A DNA stretch of 6,851 nucleotides from an uncultured Sutterella sp. (GTDB lineage Bacteria; Pseudomonadota; Gammaproteobacteria; Burkholderiales; Burkholderiaceae_F): NCBI GenBank assembly GCA_902493085.1, contig CABUOH010000060.1:1-6851 (forward strand), read 5' to 3'. The position numbers and the translations under genes are program-made. The notes beneath the pieces are model-generated. The model was given only the letters and a program-made list of their open reading frames with translations, had not been told where the DNA came from and did not search any database. Positions 1 through 5,872 of the stretch are shown piece by piece; within the stretch, counting starts at the first letter, position 1, and every line of letters begins with the position of its first letter.

Positions 1-32
1 GTATCCGGGTTCTGGCAGAAGGGACATCGCAT
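1..32 (-). CDS. nrdR: Transcriptional repressor NrdR, N-terminal fragment (runs off left edge)
   Basis: Only the first ten codons and two bases of the eleventh lie in the window. They read MRCPFCQNPD followed by Thr, which matches the start of NrdR, where the two cysteines of CPFC begin the zinc-ribbon DNA-binding domain and a D-T pair follows. NrdR is an ATP/dATP-sensing repressor that binds NrdR boxes upstream of ribonucleotide reductase operons. The start is supported by a strong Shine-Dalgarno AAGGAG (40-45) seven bases before the ATG (30-32). glyA lies upstream on the same strand, and glyA-nrdR is a familiar order in proteobacteria. Here a terminator and about 130 bases separate the two genes, so nrdR may have its own promoter. 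The fragment is very short, so the call rests on the motif, the ribosome binding site and the neighbour together. Confidence 0.9.
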   Translation of the reverse strand, partial: MRCPFCQNPD

Positions 33-91
33 GAGAAGACTCCTTGCGTACGGCGGAAGTCGCACGCAGCCACAATTGAGCGCGCGAACGC

Positions 92-105
92 TTCCAGATC
101 TGGAA
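92..105. promoter_or_regulatory. 14-base perfect palindrome upstream of nrdR (possible operator)
   Basis: TTCCAGATCTGGAA is a perfect inverted repeat with no spacer, centred about 67 bases before the nrdR start codon. It lies just downstream of the best promoter-like hexamers in this gap, a position typical of a repressor site. I do not recognise it as a known operator, and it does not resemble an NrdR box. A regulatory role is inference only. Confidence 0.3.
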
Positions 106-117
106 CAAGTGCCCGAA

Positions 118-147
118 AGTTTAGCGCCCGCCTGCATCCAAACTCAA
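118..147 (-). promoter_or_regulatory. Possible sigma-70 promoter for nrdR
   Basis: Read on the minus strand, TTGAGT (142-147) and TAAACT (118-123) are separated by 18 bases, and each matches the sigma-70 consensus at four of six positions. Transcription would start near 111, giving a leader of about 80 bases before nrdR. A promoter here makes sense because a terminator separates glyA from nrdR. The hexamers are weak matches, so this is tentative. Confidence 0.3.
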
Positions 148-163
148 GCCAAAGACACAAAAT

Positions 164-205
164 AAGGGCCACCCGATCCTTTGAAAGGGTAGCCCTTGTG
201 TTTTT
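164..205. terminator. Bidirectional rho-independent terminator downstream of glyA
   Basis: Bases 164-174 pair with 187-197. There are ten pairs with one C/A mismatch (170/191) and a 12-base loop. A run of five T follows on the plus strand (201-205). On the minus strand the stem is followed by TTATTTTGTG. In the minus direction it lies about 50 bases beyond the glyA stop codon, so it most likely ends the glyA transcript before nrdR. No plus-strand gene ending here is convincing. Confidence 0.8.
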
Positions 206-246
206 AGAGGAGCTCAAGACTCCCCTTGAACAAATCTTCCGGCGTC

Positions 247-1509
247 TCAGTCGCCGTAGACCGGGAAGGCGGCGGCGAGCTTCGCAACCTCGCCCTTGAC
301 GCGTTCAAAGACGACCTGATCCTCAGGCGCCTCGAGCAGGTCAACGATCAGGTTCGCAACCTTGCGCGCTTCGGCTTCCCCGAAGCCGCGGGTCGTCATG
401 GCCGGAGAGCCGAGACGGATACCCGACGTCACGAAGGGCTTTTCCGGATCGTTCGGGATGGCGTTCTTGTTGACCGTGATGTGCGCTGCGTTGAGCAACG
501 TTTCAGCGGCCTTTCCCGTAATCTTGAGCGGACGCAGGTCGACGAGCATTACGTGACTTTCCGTATGGCCCGAAACGATTCGAAGACCGCGCTTGACAAG
601 CTCGTCGGCCATGGCGGCGGCGTTCTTCATCACCTGCTCGCCATAGACCTTGAAGGAGGGATCGAGGGCTTCGCCGAGCGCCACGGCCTTGGCTGCGATG
701 ACATGCATGAGCGGACCGCCCTGCATGCCCGGGAAGACGGCGGAATTGATCTTCTTTTCAAGGTCGGGGCGGCAGAAGATGAGGCCGCCGCGCGGACCGC
801 GCAGCGTCTTGTGCGTCGTCGTCGTCACGATGTCGGCATGACCGAACGGCGTCGGATAAACGCCCGCGGCGATGAGGCCGGCATAGTGAGCCATGTCGAC
901 CATCAGGTAGGCACCGACGGCGTGGGCAATCTCGGCAAAGCGCTTGAAGTCGATGCGAAGCGAATAGGCGGAGGCGCCCGCAACGATGATCTTCGGCTTG
1001 CATTCCTTGGCGAGCGCCTCTACGCGGACGTAGTCGATCGCTTCGTCGGCATCAAGCCCGTAGGGCACGACCTTGAAGTAGCGGCCGGAATAGTTGAGGT
1101 GCATGCCGTGCGTCAGATGACCGCCTTCGGCAAGCGAAAGGCCCATGATCGTGTCGCCGGGCTCAAGAAGGCCGAAGTACACGGCGGAATTGGCCTGAGC
1201 GCCGGAGTGAGGCTGCACGTTGACGGCCATTTCGACGCCCGCGGGTTCGCAAAAAAGCTTCTTGGCACGGTCGATGGCAAGCTGTTCGGCGACGTCGACG
1301 TGTTCGCAGCCGCCGTAGTAGCGCTTGCCGGGATAGCCTTCGGCATACTTGTTCGTGAGGCAGGAGCCCTGAGCCTGCATGACCGCCGGGGAGGCGTAGT
1401 TTTCGCTCGCGATGAGCTCGATGTGATCTTCCTGACGGGCGGTCTCGCGGCAGATGACGTCCCATACTGCGGGATCGACGGCCTCGATGGTGTTGGAGCG
1501 CTTGAACAC
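247..1509 (-). CDS. glyA: Serine hydroxymethyltransferase
   Basis: This PLP enzyme interconverts serine plus tetrahydrofolate with glycine plus 5,10-methylene-tetrahydrofolate in the cytoplasm. It is the main source of one-carbon units for dTMP, purine and methionine synthesis. The 420-residue product has the normal family length. Visible hallmarks are SENYAS (35-40), the TNKYAEGYPGKRYYGG block (52-67), the aspartate of MVDMAH (D205) that contacts the PLP ring nitrogen, and the TTTTHKTLRGPRGG signature (229-242) with Schiff-base lysine K234. The arginine in SGIRLG (R365) fits the substrate carboxylate-binding residue. The start is GTG; no in-frame ATG fits better, and AAAGGA (1519-1524) sits nine bases upstream. 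The PEBP gene ends 77 bases upstream on the same strand, and a small GC-rich hairpin lies in that gap. The enzyme appears intact. Confidence 0.99.
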   Translation of the reverse strand: MFKRSNTIEAVDPAVWDVICRETARQEDHIELIASENYASPAVMQAQGSCLTNKYAEGYPGKRYYGGCEHVDVAEQLAIDRAKKLFCEPAGVEMAVNVQPHSGAQANSAVYFGLLEPGDTIMGLSLAEGGHLTHGMHLNYSGRYFKVVPYGLDADEAIDYVRVEALAKECKPKIIVAGASAYSLRIDFKRFAEIAHAVGAYLMVDMAHYAGLIAAGVYPTPFGHADIVTTTTHKTLRGPRGGLIFCRPDLEKKINSAVFPGMQGGPLMHVIAAKAVALGEALDPSFKVYGEQVMKNAAAMADELVKRGLRIVSGHTESHVMLVDLRPLKITGKAAETLLNAAHITVNKNAIPNDPEKPFVTSGIRLGSPAMTTRGFGEAEARKVANLIVDLLEAPEDQVVFERVKGEVAKLAAAFPVYGD

Positions 1510-1531
1510 GGCTTCAGTTCCTTTGTTAAGA

Positions 1532-1549
1532 CGGCGGCGAATGCCGCCG
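1532..1549 (-). other. GC-rich hairpin between the PEBP gene and glyA
   Basis: CGGCGGC (1532-1538) pairs perfectly with GCCGCCG (1543-1549) around a four-base loop. Read on the minus strand, the stem is followed by TCTTAAC, which is not a T-run, and then by the glyA ribosome binding site. It therefore lacks the tail of a rho-independent terminator. It could be a weak attenuator, an mRNA-stabilising stem at the glyA 5' end, or chance in GC-rich DNA. I see no convincing promoter in the surrounding 77 bases. Confidence 0.4.
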
Positions 1550-1586
1550 AAAGTTAATGACGTAAATGCTGAGGATGCCGGTCGTC

Positions 1587-2189
1587 TCAGAGGGCGGCCA
1601 GACGGGGATTGAGCGTATAGCGGCCGACCAGTTCGGCCGACGCGAGAACATGACCCTTCATGGCGGCGTCAACGTCCTGCCATGTCGCATTGGGCGCAAG
1701 CTCAAGTCTCTTGACATCGAGCGCGAAGACCATGAAGCGGTAGTAGTGCCAGCGTGCATCGAAAAACGGCGGGCAGGGGCCGTCGTAGCCCGTGCCGGTT
1801 TCGCCCGGCCTAGGGGTGCCGCCGCGGCTGTAGTCGTTGATGCAGACGTCGCCGTAGCCCGGCGTCGTCTTTCCGGCCTCGGCGAGCGCTCCCTGGGCGA
1901 CGCTCGTCACGCTCACGGGACAGTTGGGCTGCACCCAGTGCACGAAGCGCCTGCGGGGCTGGGAGGCGGGAATTTCACCCGACGCGTCGCGCTCGGACAA
2001 ATCCGTCGGCACATCGTCGTCAAGACAGGCCAGCACGAAGGACGCCGTTCCCTCCGGAACGTCCGCCCAGGAAAGCTGAGGATTGAGATTCGACGATCGA
2101 ACGGTCGAGCCGTCCTCGCCGATTCGGCCCCAGGCCAAGGCTTCGGGAATGAAATCGCCCTGTTTGAAGTTGTCGGAAGTAATGATCAA
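1587..2189 (-). CDS. PEBP family protein, YbhB/YbcL type
   Basis: This 200-residue protein belongs to the phosphatidylethanolamine-binding protein (Raf-kinase-inhibitor-like) fold family. The bacterial YbhB/YbcL members have no settled biochemical role. Recognisable blocks are NLNPQLSWADVPEGTASF (34-51), the anion-pocket segment LDDDVPT (56-62), FVHWV (82-86), CINDYS (116-121), GYDGPCPP (134-141) and HYYRFMVFALDV (148-159). The GYDGPCPP and INDY blocks place it in the longer bacterial subgroup. The usual D-P-D of the pocket is D-D-D here (57-59). No signal peptide or membrane segment is visible, so it is probably cytoplasmic. The start is TTG (2187-2189), chosen because GGAG (2198-2201) lies eight bases upstream and the family N-terminus begins here. 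It sits between dtd and glyA on the same strand with gaps of 95 and 77 bases, so it is probably its own unit or loosely coupled. Confidence 0.9.
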   Translation of the reverse strand: MIITSDNFKQGDFIPEALAWGRIGEDGSTVRSSNLNPQLSWADVPEGTASFVLACLDDDVPTDLSERDASGEIPASQPRRRFVHWVQPNCPVSVTSVAQGALAEAGKTTPGYGDVCINDYSRGGTPRPGETGTGYDGPCPPFFDARWHYYRFMVFALDVKRLELAPNATWQDVDAAMKGHVLASAELVGRYTLNPRLAAL

Positions 2190-2190
2190 C

Positions 2191-2201
2191 GGAGCTTCTC
2201 C
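2191..2201 (-). promoter_or_regulatory. Ribosome binding site of the PEBP gene within a mini-hairpin
   Basis: On the mRNA the Shine-Dalgarno GGAG (2198-2201) can pair with CTCC (2191-2194) across a three-base loop, just ahead of the TTG start. Four base pairs are weak. If the stem forms, together with the poor start codon it would keep translation low. The ribosome binding site itself is well placed; the pairing is only a possibility. Confidence 0.45.
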
Positions 2202-2210
2202 ACTTGCAGG

Positions 2211-2229
2211 GCCGCCCGAAACAGGCGGC
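2211..2229 (-). other. GC hairpin in the leader of the PEBP gene
   Basis: GCCGCC (2211-2216) pairs with GGCGGC (2224-2229) around a seven-base loop. It lies between the candidate -10 element and the ribosome binding site, so it would form in the 5' untranslated region. On the minus strand no T-run follows, so it is not a standard terminator for dtd. Confidence 0.4.
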
Positions 2230-2233
2230 GTTC

Positions 2234-2269
2234 GTTATTTATAACACTCCTTTCAGCCCGAGAGCGCAA
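2234..2269 (-). promoter_or_regulatory. Possible promoter of the PEBP gene with AT-rich dyad
   Basis: The only AT-rich island in the dtd-PEBP gap reads TATAAA (2238-2243) on the minus strand and lies inside a dyad, GTTAT-TT-ATAAC (2234-2245). TTGCGC (2264-2269) could serve as a -35, but the spacer is 20 bases, longer than ideal. The dyad over the -10 could equally be a repressor site. Tentative. Confidence 0.35.
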
Positions 2270-2284
2270 CCTAGGGCATTGGCA

Positions 2285-2758
2285 CTAGTCGGCGGCAGCA
2301 GCACAGCCCGCAGCATCAGCCCGCAGATGCAGGCTGAAGGTTGCAGGCCCGTCGTTGACGAGTGACACGCGCATGTGAGCCCCGAACGTTCCCGTGGGGC
2401 AAGACAGTCCCTCGCCCCGCAGCGCCGTGACAAACGCATTGAATGCCGCAAGCCCCTCTTCCGGCGGCGCCGCTTTCGAGAAGCTTGGGCGGTTGCCCGA
2501 CATCGTCTCAGCCGCAAGCGTGAACTGCGAAACGCAGAGCACGTCGCCGCCCGCATCGACGACGCTGCGGTTCATCCGTCCCGTCTCGTCCTCAAAAATG
2601 CGCAGCCGCGCGGTCTTGCGCGCGAGCTTGGCGACAATGGCGGGCGTGTCGCCGGGCTCCCCGCACACGAATGCAAGAAGCCCGCGGCCCACGGCTCCGA
2701 CGACGCGTCCCTCAACGCTCACCGAAGCCTCGGCCACGCGCTGGATCAAAACGATCAT
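2285..2758 (-). CDS. dtd: D-aminoacyl-tRNA deacylase
   Basis: DTD hydrolyses the ester between a D-amino acid (classically D-Tyr) and tRNA, and also glycine mischarged on tRNA-Ala, recycling the tRNA and protecting translation. The 157-residue product is slightly longer than the usual 145 or so because of an alanine-rich tail (from about 147). It begins MIVLIQRV and carries the SQFTL motif (77-81), RPSFS (90-94) and NDGP (135-138), whose Gly137-Pro138 is the cross-subunit cis-proline motif that gives the homodimer its chiral selectivity. The ATG lies 10 bases after the tyrS stop codon with only a weak GAG as ribosome binding site, which suggests translational coupling to tyrS. The pairing is functionally sensible because D-Tyr-tRNA is a classic DTD substrate. 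Confidence 0.97.
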   Translation of the reverse strand: MIVLIQRVAEASVSVEGRVVGAVGRGLLAFVCGEPGDTPAIVAKLARKTARLRIFEDETGRMNRSVVDAGGDVLCVSQFTLAAETMSGNRPSFSKAAPPEEGLAAFNAFVTALRGEGLSCPTGTFGAHMRVSLVNDGPATFSLHLRADAAGCAAAAD

Positions 2759-2768
2759 GGCCGGGCTC

Positions 2769-4028
2769 TCAGGCGACCGTGATGCGGGCCCACTTGCGCT
2801 TGCCGACCTGCACCGTCACGACGGCGCCCGCCTTGAGCTTGAGCCCCTTGTCGGTGATCCTCTCGCCGTCAATTCTCACGCCGCCCTGGTCAATGTTGCG
2901 GTTGGCGTCGGTCGTGGAGGAAGCAAGGCCTGCGGCCTTGAGCGCCTGGCCGATCCCGAGCTCGCCCCCGGGCGCCTCGATCGTCACCTCGGGAATCTCG
3001 CTCGGCATCGCGCCGGCTCGAAAGCGCGCATTGAACTCTTCTTCGGCGGCATTCGCAGCGGCGTCCGAATGGAAGCGGCCCACGATTTCCTTGGCGAGAA
3101 GCACCTTGGCATCGCGCGGATTGCGGCCGTCCGCACATTCCTGCTTCAGGCGGGCGATTTCGGCATTGCCGCGCAGGCTCAGCAGATCGTACCAGTCCCA
3201 CATCAGCGAGTCGGAGATGGACATCACCTTGCCGAACATGTCGTTCGGCGCATCGGTAATGCCGATGTAGTTGTGCTTGCTCTTGCTCATCTTGATCTGA
3301 CCGTCAAGCCCAACGAGCAGCGGCATCGTCAAAATGCACTGAGGCTCCTGACCGTACTGGCGCTGCAGTTCGCGGCCCACGAGCAGATTGAAGCGCTGGT
3401 CCGAGCCGCCGAGCTCGAGATCCGCCTTGAGCGCCACGGAGTCGTAGCCCTGCATCAGCGGGTAGATGAGCTCGTGCATGGCAATCGGCGCCTGTTCGGC
3501 ATAGCGCTTCGCAAAGTCGTCGCGTTCAAGAAGGCGGGCAAGCGTATAGCGGGAGGCGAGCTGAATGAGGCCCACAGAACCGAGCTTGTTGCACCATTCG
3601 GAGTTGTAGCGCACTTCGGTGCGTTCGAGATCAAGGACGAGGCCCGCCTGATTGAGGTAGGTCTGAGCATTCTCCACGATCTGCTCGTGCGAGAGAGGCG
3701 GGCGCGTGGCGTTTCGGCCGGACGGATCGCCGATGGCGGCCGTGAAGTCGCCCACGAGGAAGATCACCGTATGGCCGAGATCCTGAAGCTGGCGAAGCTT
3801 GTTGAGCACGACTGTGTGACCAATGTGGATGTCCGGCGCCGTCGGGTCGAGGCCGAGCTTGCAGCGCAGCGGTTCGCCCGTCATCTTGGAGCGCGCAAGC
3901 TTCTGCTCGAACTCCTCCTCAATGAGGAACGTATCGGTGCCGCGGCGAATGAGGGCCATCGCCTCGCGGATGTCATCGGTAACCGGCAGCTTCTTGGCTT
4001 CCGGAGCCTTCTCTAATTCAACGGTCAT
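2769..4028 (-). CDS. tyrS: Tyrosyl-tRNA synthetase (type 2)
   Basis: This class I aminoacyl-tRNA synthetase attaches L-tyrosine to tRNA-Tyr in the cytoplasm, using ATP. The 419-residue product has family length. The nucleotide-binding HIGH motif is intact at 68-71 within PDIHIGHT, and the KMSKS loop is at 246-250. GDFTAAIGDPSGR (93-105) and LELGGSDQRFN (204-214) shape the active site. The C-terminal part (about 357-419), with QGGVRIDGERI, is an S4-type RNA-binding domain. The sequence around HIGH is characteristic of the TyrS type 2 subfamily rather than the E. coli-like type 1. The ATG is preceded by AAGGGA (4034-4039) at five bases. It is probably the first gene of a tyrS-dtd unit and is divergent from the M23 peptidase gene. 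No defects are seen. Confidence 0.99.
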   Translation of the reverse strand: MTVELEKAPEAKKLPVTDDIREAMALIRRGTDTFLIEEEFEQKLARSKMTGEPLRCKLGLDPTAPDIHIGHTVVLNKLRQLQDLGHTVIFLVGDFTAAIGDPSGRNATRPPLSHEQIVENAQTYLNQAGLVLDLERTEVRYNSEWCNKLGSVGLIQLASRYTLARLLERDDFAKRYAEQAPIAMHELIYPLMQGYDSVALKADLELGGSDQRFNLLVGRELQRQYGQEPQCILTMPLLVGLDGQIKMSKSKHNYIGITDAPNDMFGKVMSISDSLMWDWYDLLSLRGNAEIARLKQECADGRNPRDAKVLLAKEIVGRFHSDAAANAAEEEFNARFRAGAMPSEIPEVTIEAPGGELGIGQALKAAGLASSTTDANRNIDQGGVRIDGERITDKGLKLKAGAVVTVQVGKRKWARITVA

Positions 4029-4251
4029 CAGTATCCCTTCAATGACTTAAACAAACGGAGGCCGCCCTGACTCGCCTTCTTCTTTGACCCATCTGCACGC
4101 AAAAGCATGCAAAAGGTCTCTGAGACGCATGAAAAGCCCGCTTGTAACCATTTTTAATGGCTTTTTCAGAGGGCGAGGCGGCTGTTCTGATTTAAAATGG
4201 CAATCTTGGTATTGTTCCCTTTTTCCGCGCCTTTCGCAACTCCGACTCATC
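4029..4251. promoter_or_regulatory. Divergent tyrS / M23 peptidase intergenic region
   Basis: This 223-base gap should hold the promoters for both directions. It is richer in A+T than its surroundings. I see no clear -35/-10 pair. The best plus-strand candidate is an extended -10-like TGATTTAAAAT (4188-4198) without a good -35. Other structure includes GTCTC-T-GAGAC (4116-4126), a repeat of GCAAAAG separated by three bases (4099-4115), and the hairpin described separately. Extending the M23 frame upstream into this region gives codons unlike the rest of the gene, so I treat it as noncoding. Confidence 0.55.
4132..4166. other. Hairpin with flanking T-runs in the tyrS / M23 gap
   Basis: AAAAGCC (4132-4138) pairs with GGCTTTT (4159-4165) around a 20-base loop. 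An alternative inner stem is CCATT (4148-4152) with AATGG (4156-4160). T-runs follow the stem in both directions, so it resembles a weak bidirectional terminator or leader hairpin. It lies about 100 bases upstream of tyrS and 86 upstream of the M23 start. With no gene to terminate, attenuation or relic status are both possible. Confidence 0.35.
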
Positions 4252-5778
4252 ATGACAGCCCCCTCCCTCATTGCCCGGCAGCTTCGCACAGCCGGGAGAG
4301 CGCTTCGATCCTGGCTCAAGGCCCGGACCTCGTCTCCGCTTCTCCGCACGTGCAGGCTGAGCGTCAGGGCCTCTGCGGCCGGGATTGCCTCAATGGTCGT
4401 GATCGGCGCGACGGGCGCCGTGCTCGGCGTCTCGCCGACTCTGGCTCAGGAAAAGCATCGTCCGCATTTCGTGACCGAACCGGTCGACGACTCCGTTCTC
4501 GCCCAAGCGCTTGACGCTCTTCGCCGCAGCGGTTCCGTAACGCCCCGGAGCCTGACCGCCCGCAACGGCGAAACGCTCGCCTCGCTTCTGGCCCGCCTTG
4601 AGGTTGTCGATCCTCAGGCCATCTCCTACATTCGCTCTGAGCGCATGCTTCGCCCGCTCGTCATGCCCCAGGCCGGCCAGTACGTCAATGCGGGCGTTCT
4701 TCCCGACGGACGTCTTGCGTTCCTGCATCTTTATCTTGAGGGCCCGCACGCGCAGGACAGCCGCCGCATCGAACTCACGAGAACGGGCGAACTCTTCGCC
4801 GCCGCCGAATATCCCGTTGCCTTCGATACGCTCGAAGAAAGCGTTTCGGGAGTCGCCTCCTCGGGCTTTGACGCCACGGTCGAAGCGCTGCACATTCCCG
4901 CCGACATCGCCGAGCAGCTCAAGGTCGTCTGGGAAGGCGCCGACAATCCCGTCCGCAGCCTCGCGAAGGGGGACTCGCTGCGCCTCGTATTCGAACGCAA
5001 GTTTGCGGGCGGAGACTTCATCCGAAACGGCCAGCTCCTTGCCGTTCAAGTCGTCTCCGGCGAGGATGTCCACGAAGCCTACTGGTTTGAGAACGACAAT
5101 CGCGCGGGCGGCTTCTACACGCTGGCAGGCCGCGCCTCGCAGCAGACCTTCATGCGCGTGCCGCTCGACGTCAAGGACGTCAGCAGCGAATTCGCGCCTC
5201 TGCGCCGCCATCCCGTCACGGGCGTCGTTCGCCCGCACAACGGCACCGACTTCCGCGCCCCCTCGGGCTCGCGCATCTTCGCCGCCGCCGACGGCGTCGT
5301 CACCTTCGTCGGCTACGAACGAAAGGGCTACGGCCGCTACGTCAAGATCGATCACGGACTCGGACGCACCACGCTCTACGCACACATGTCCCGCATCGCC
5401 AAGAACCTGCGCGCCGGACAGAAGGTCGAGCGCGGAGACGTCATCGGCTACGTGGGCCGCACGGGCCTTGCCACCGGGCCGCATCTGCACTACGAACTGA
5501 TGTTCAACGGCGTGCAGATCAATCCGCGAACGGCTGATCTTCCCGACACCGAAAACCTGACGGCCTTCCAGATCGCGCAGCTCAAGACCCTCGCTCGTCC
5601 GATTCAAGCCCGTTTCGACCTGCTCGCAGAAAGCGAGTCTCTCCCCGTTCCAACCGTGTTGCGCACGCACCGAGACGATGCGACCGCCGTTGCCAAGCAC
5701 CTCCTTGGCAGCGAAGACGAGCAAGCCGGCGGCGCCCCAAAAATGGCGAGCCGCATCACATCGCTCAAGCAGGACTGA
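4252..5778 (+). CDS. M23 family zinc metallopeptidase, MepM-like murein endopeptidase
   Basis: This is a predicted peptidoglycan endopeptidase acting in the periplasm. I start it at the ATG at 4252, giving 508 residues. An Arg-rich stretch (about 9-39) precedes a hydrophobic segment (about 40-60) ending in TLAQEK (63-68), which fits a signal peptide cleaved near A65 or an uncleaved anchor. A LysM/OapA-like segment with NGETL (105-109) follows. The middle region and the FMRVPLDVKDVSSEF junction (300-314) resemble MepM/YebA. The LytM domain has all metal and catalytic residues: H329 and D333 in HNGTDF, H378 in YAHM, and H411 and H413 in GPHLHYE. It is therefore likely active, unlike degenerate EnvC/NlpD-type activators. 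The last 60 or so residues are a variable tail. There is no clear ribosome binding site. An upstream ATG at 4129 would add 41 residues of atypical codon use, which I consider noncoding. Confidence 0.94.
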   Translation: MTAPSLIARQLRTAGRALRSWLKARTSSPLLRTCRLSVRASAAGIASMVVIGATGAVLGVSPTLAQEKHRPHFVTEPVDDSVLAQALDALRRSGSVTPRSLTARNGETLASLLARLEVVDPQAISYIRSERMLRPLVMPQAGQYVNAGVLPDGRLAFLHLYLEGPHAQDSRRIELTRTGELFAAAEYPVAFDTLEESVSGVASSGFDATVEALHIPADIAEQLKVVWEGADNPVRSLAKGDSLRLVFERKFAGGDFIRNGQLLAVQVVSGEDVHEAYWFENDNRAGGFYTLAGRASQQTFMRVPLDVKDVSSEFAPLRRHPVTGVVRPHNGTDFRAPSGSRIFAAADGVVTFVGYERKGYGRYVKIDHGLGRTTLYAHMSRIAKNLRAGQKVERGDVIGYVGRTGLATGPHLHYELMFNGVQINPRTADLPDTENLTAFQIAQLKTLARPIQARFDLLAESESLPVPTVLRTHRDDATAVAKHLLGSEDEQAGGAPKMASRITSLKQD

Positions 5779-5801
5779 CCGCTCCCCCGCAGATGGACTC
5801 G

Positions 5802-5828
5802 AAAGCCGGCGCCGATCGCCGGCTTTTC
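5802..5828 (+). terminator. Rho-independent terminator after the M23 peptidase gene
   Basis: AAAGCCGGCG (5802-5811) pairs perfectly over ten bases with CGCCGGCTTT (5817-5826) around a five-base loop, and the T-run continues to 5827. It begins 24 bases after the M23 stop codon and ends about 45 bases before anmK. This is the strongest terminator in the window. It implies that anmK is transcribed separately or only by readthrough. Confidence 0.92.
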
Positions 5829-5872
5829 ATTGTCCGCCTCTTAATGCCTGATCTGCTCAGAAGGGAAATCCC

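Noticed and set aside
31..165. Small plus-strand ORF of 44 codons ending at TAA beside the terminator
   Set aside because: Its stop codon abuts the hairpin, which looks attractive. However, it overlaps the nrdR start and ribosome binding site on the other strand, has no Shine-Dalgarno and resembles nothing.
226..1557. 443-codon plus-strand reading frame opposite glyA
   Set aside because: It is codon-aligned antisense to glyA, whose sense codons lack TTA, CTA and TCA, so the opposite frame stays open. The protein shows no recognisable family, whereas glyA has all catalytic motifs.
2394..4016. 540-codon plus-strand reading frame across dtd and tyrS
   Set aside because: It is in register with tyrS codons on the opposite strand and continues through part of dtd. 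It is low-complexity, rich in Arg, Ala and His, without domains. Both overlapped genes are certain.
4029..4166. T-box or amino-acid riboswitch upstream of tyrS
   Set aside because: I could not find a specifier-loop or T-box consensus, and these leaders are not expected in beta-proteobacteria. Only a simple hairpin can be supported.
4047..4349. 100-codon minus-strand ORF in the tyrS / M23 gap
   Set aside because: It overlaps the beginning of the M23 gene and has no recognisable motif. The region is better explained as a divergent promoter region.
4390..5724. 444-codon minus-strand reading frame opposite the M23 gene
   Set aside because: Codon-aligned antisense of a GC-rich gene, for the same reason as over glyA; no family resemblance and no ribosome binding site noted.
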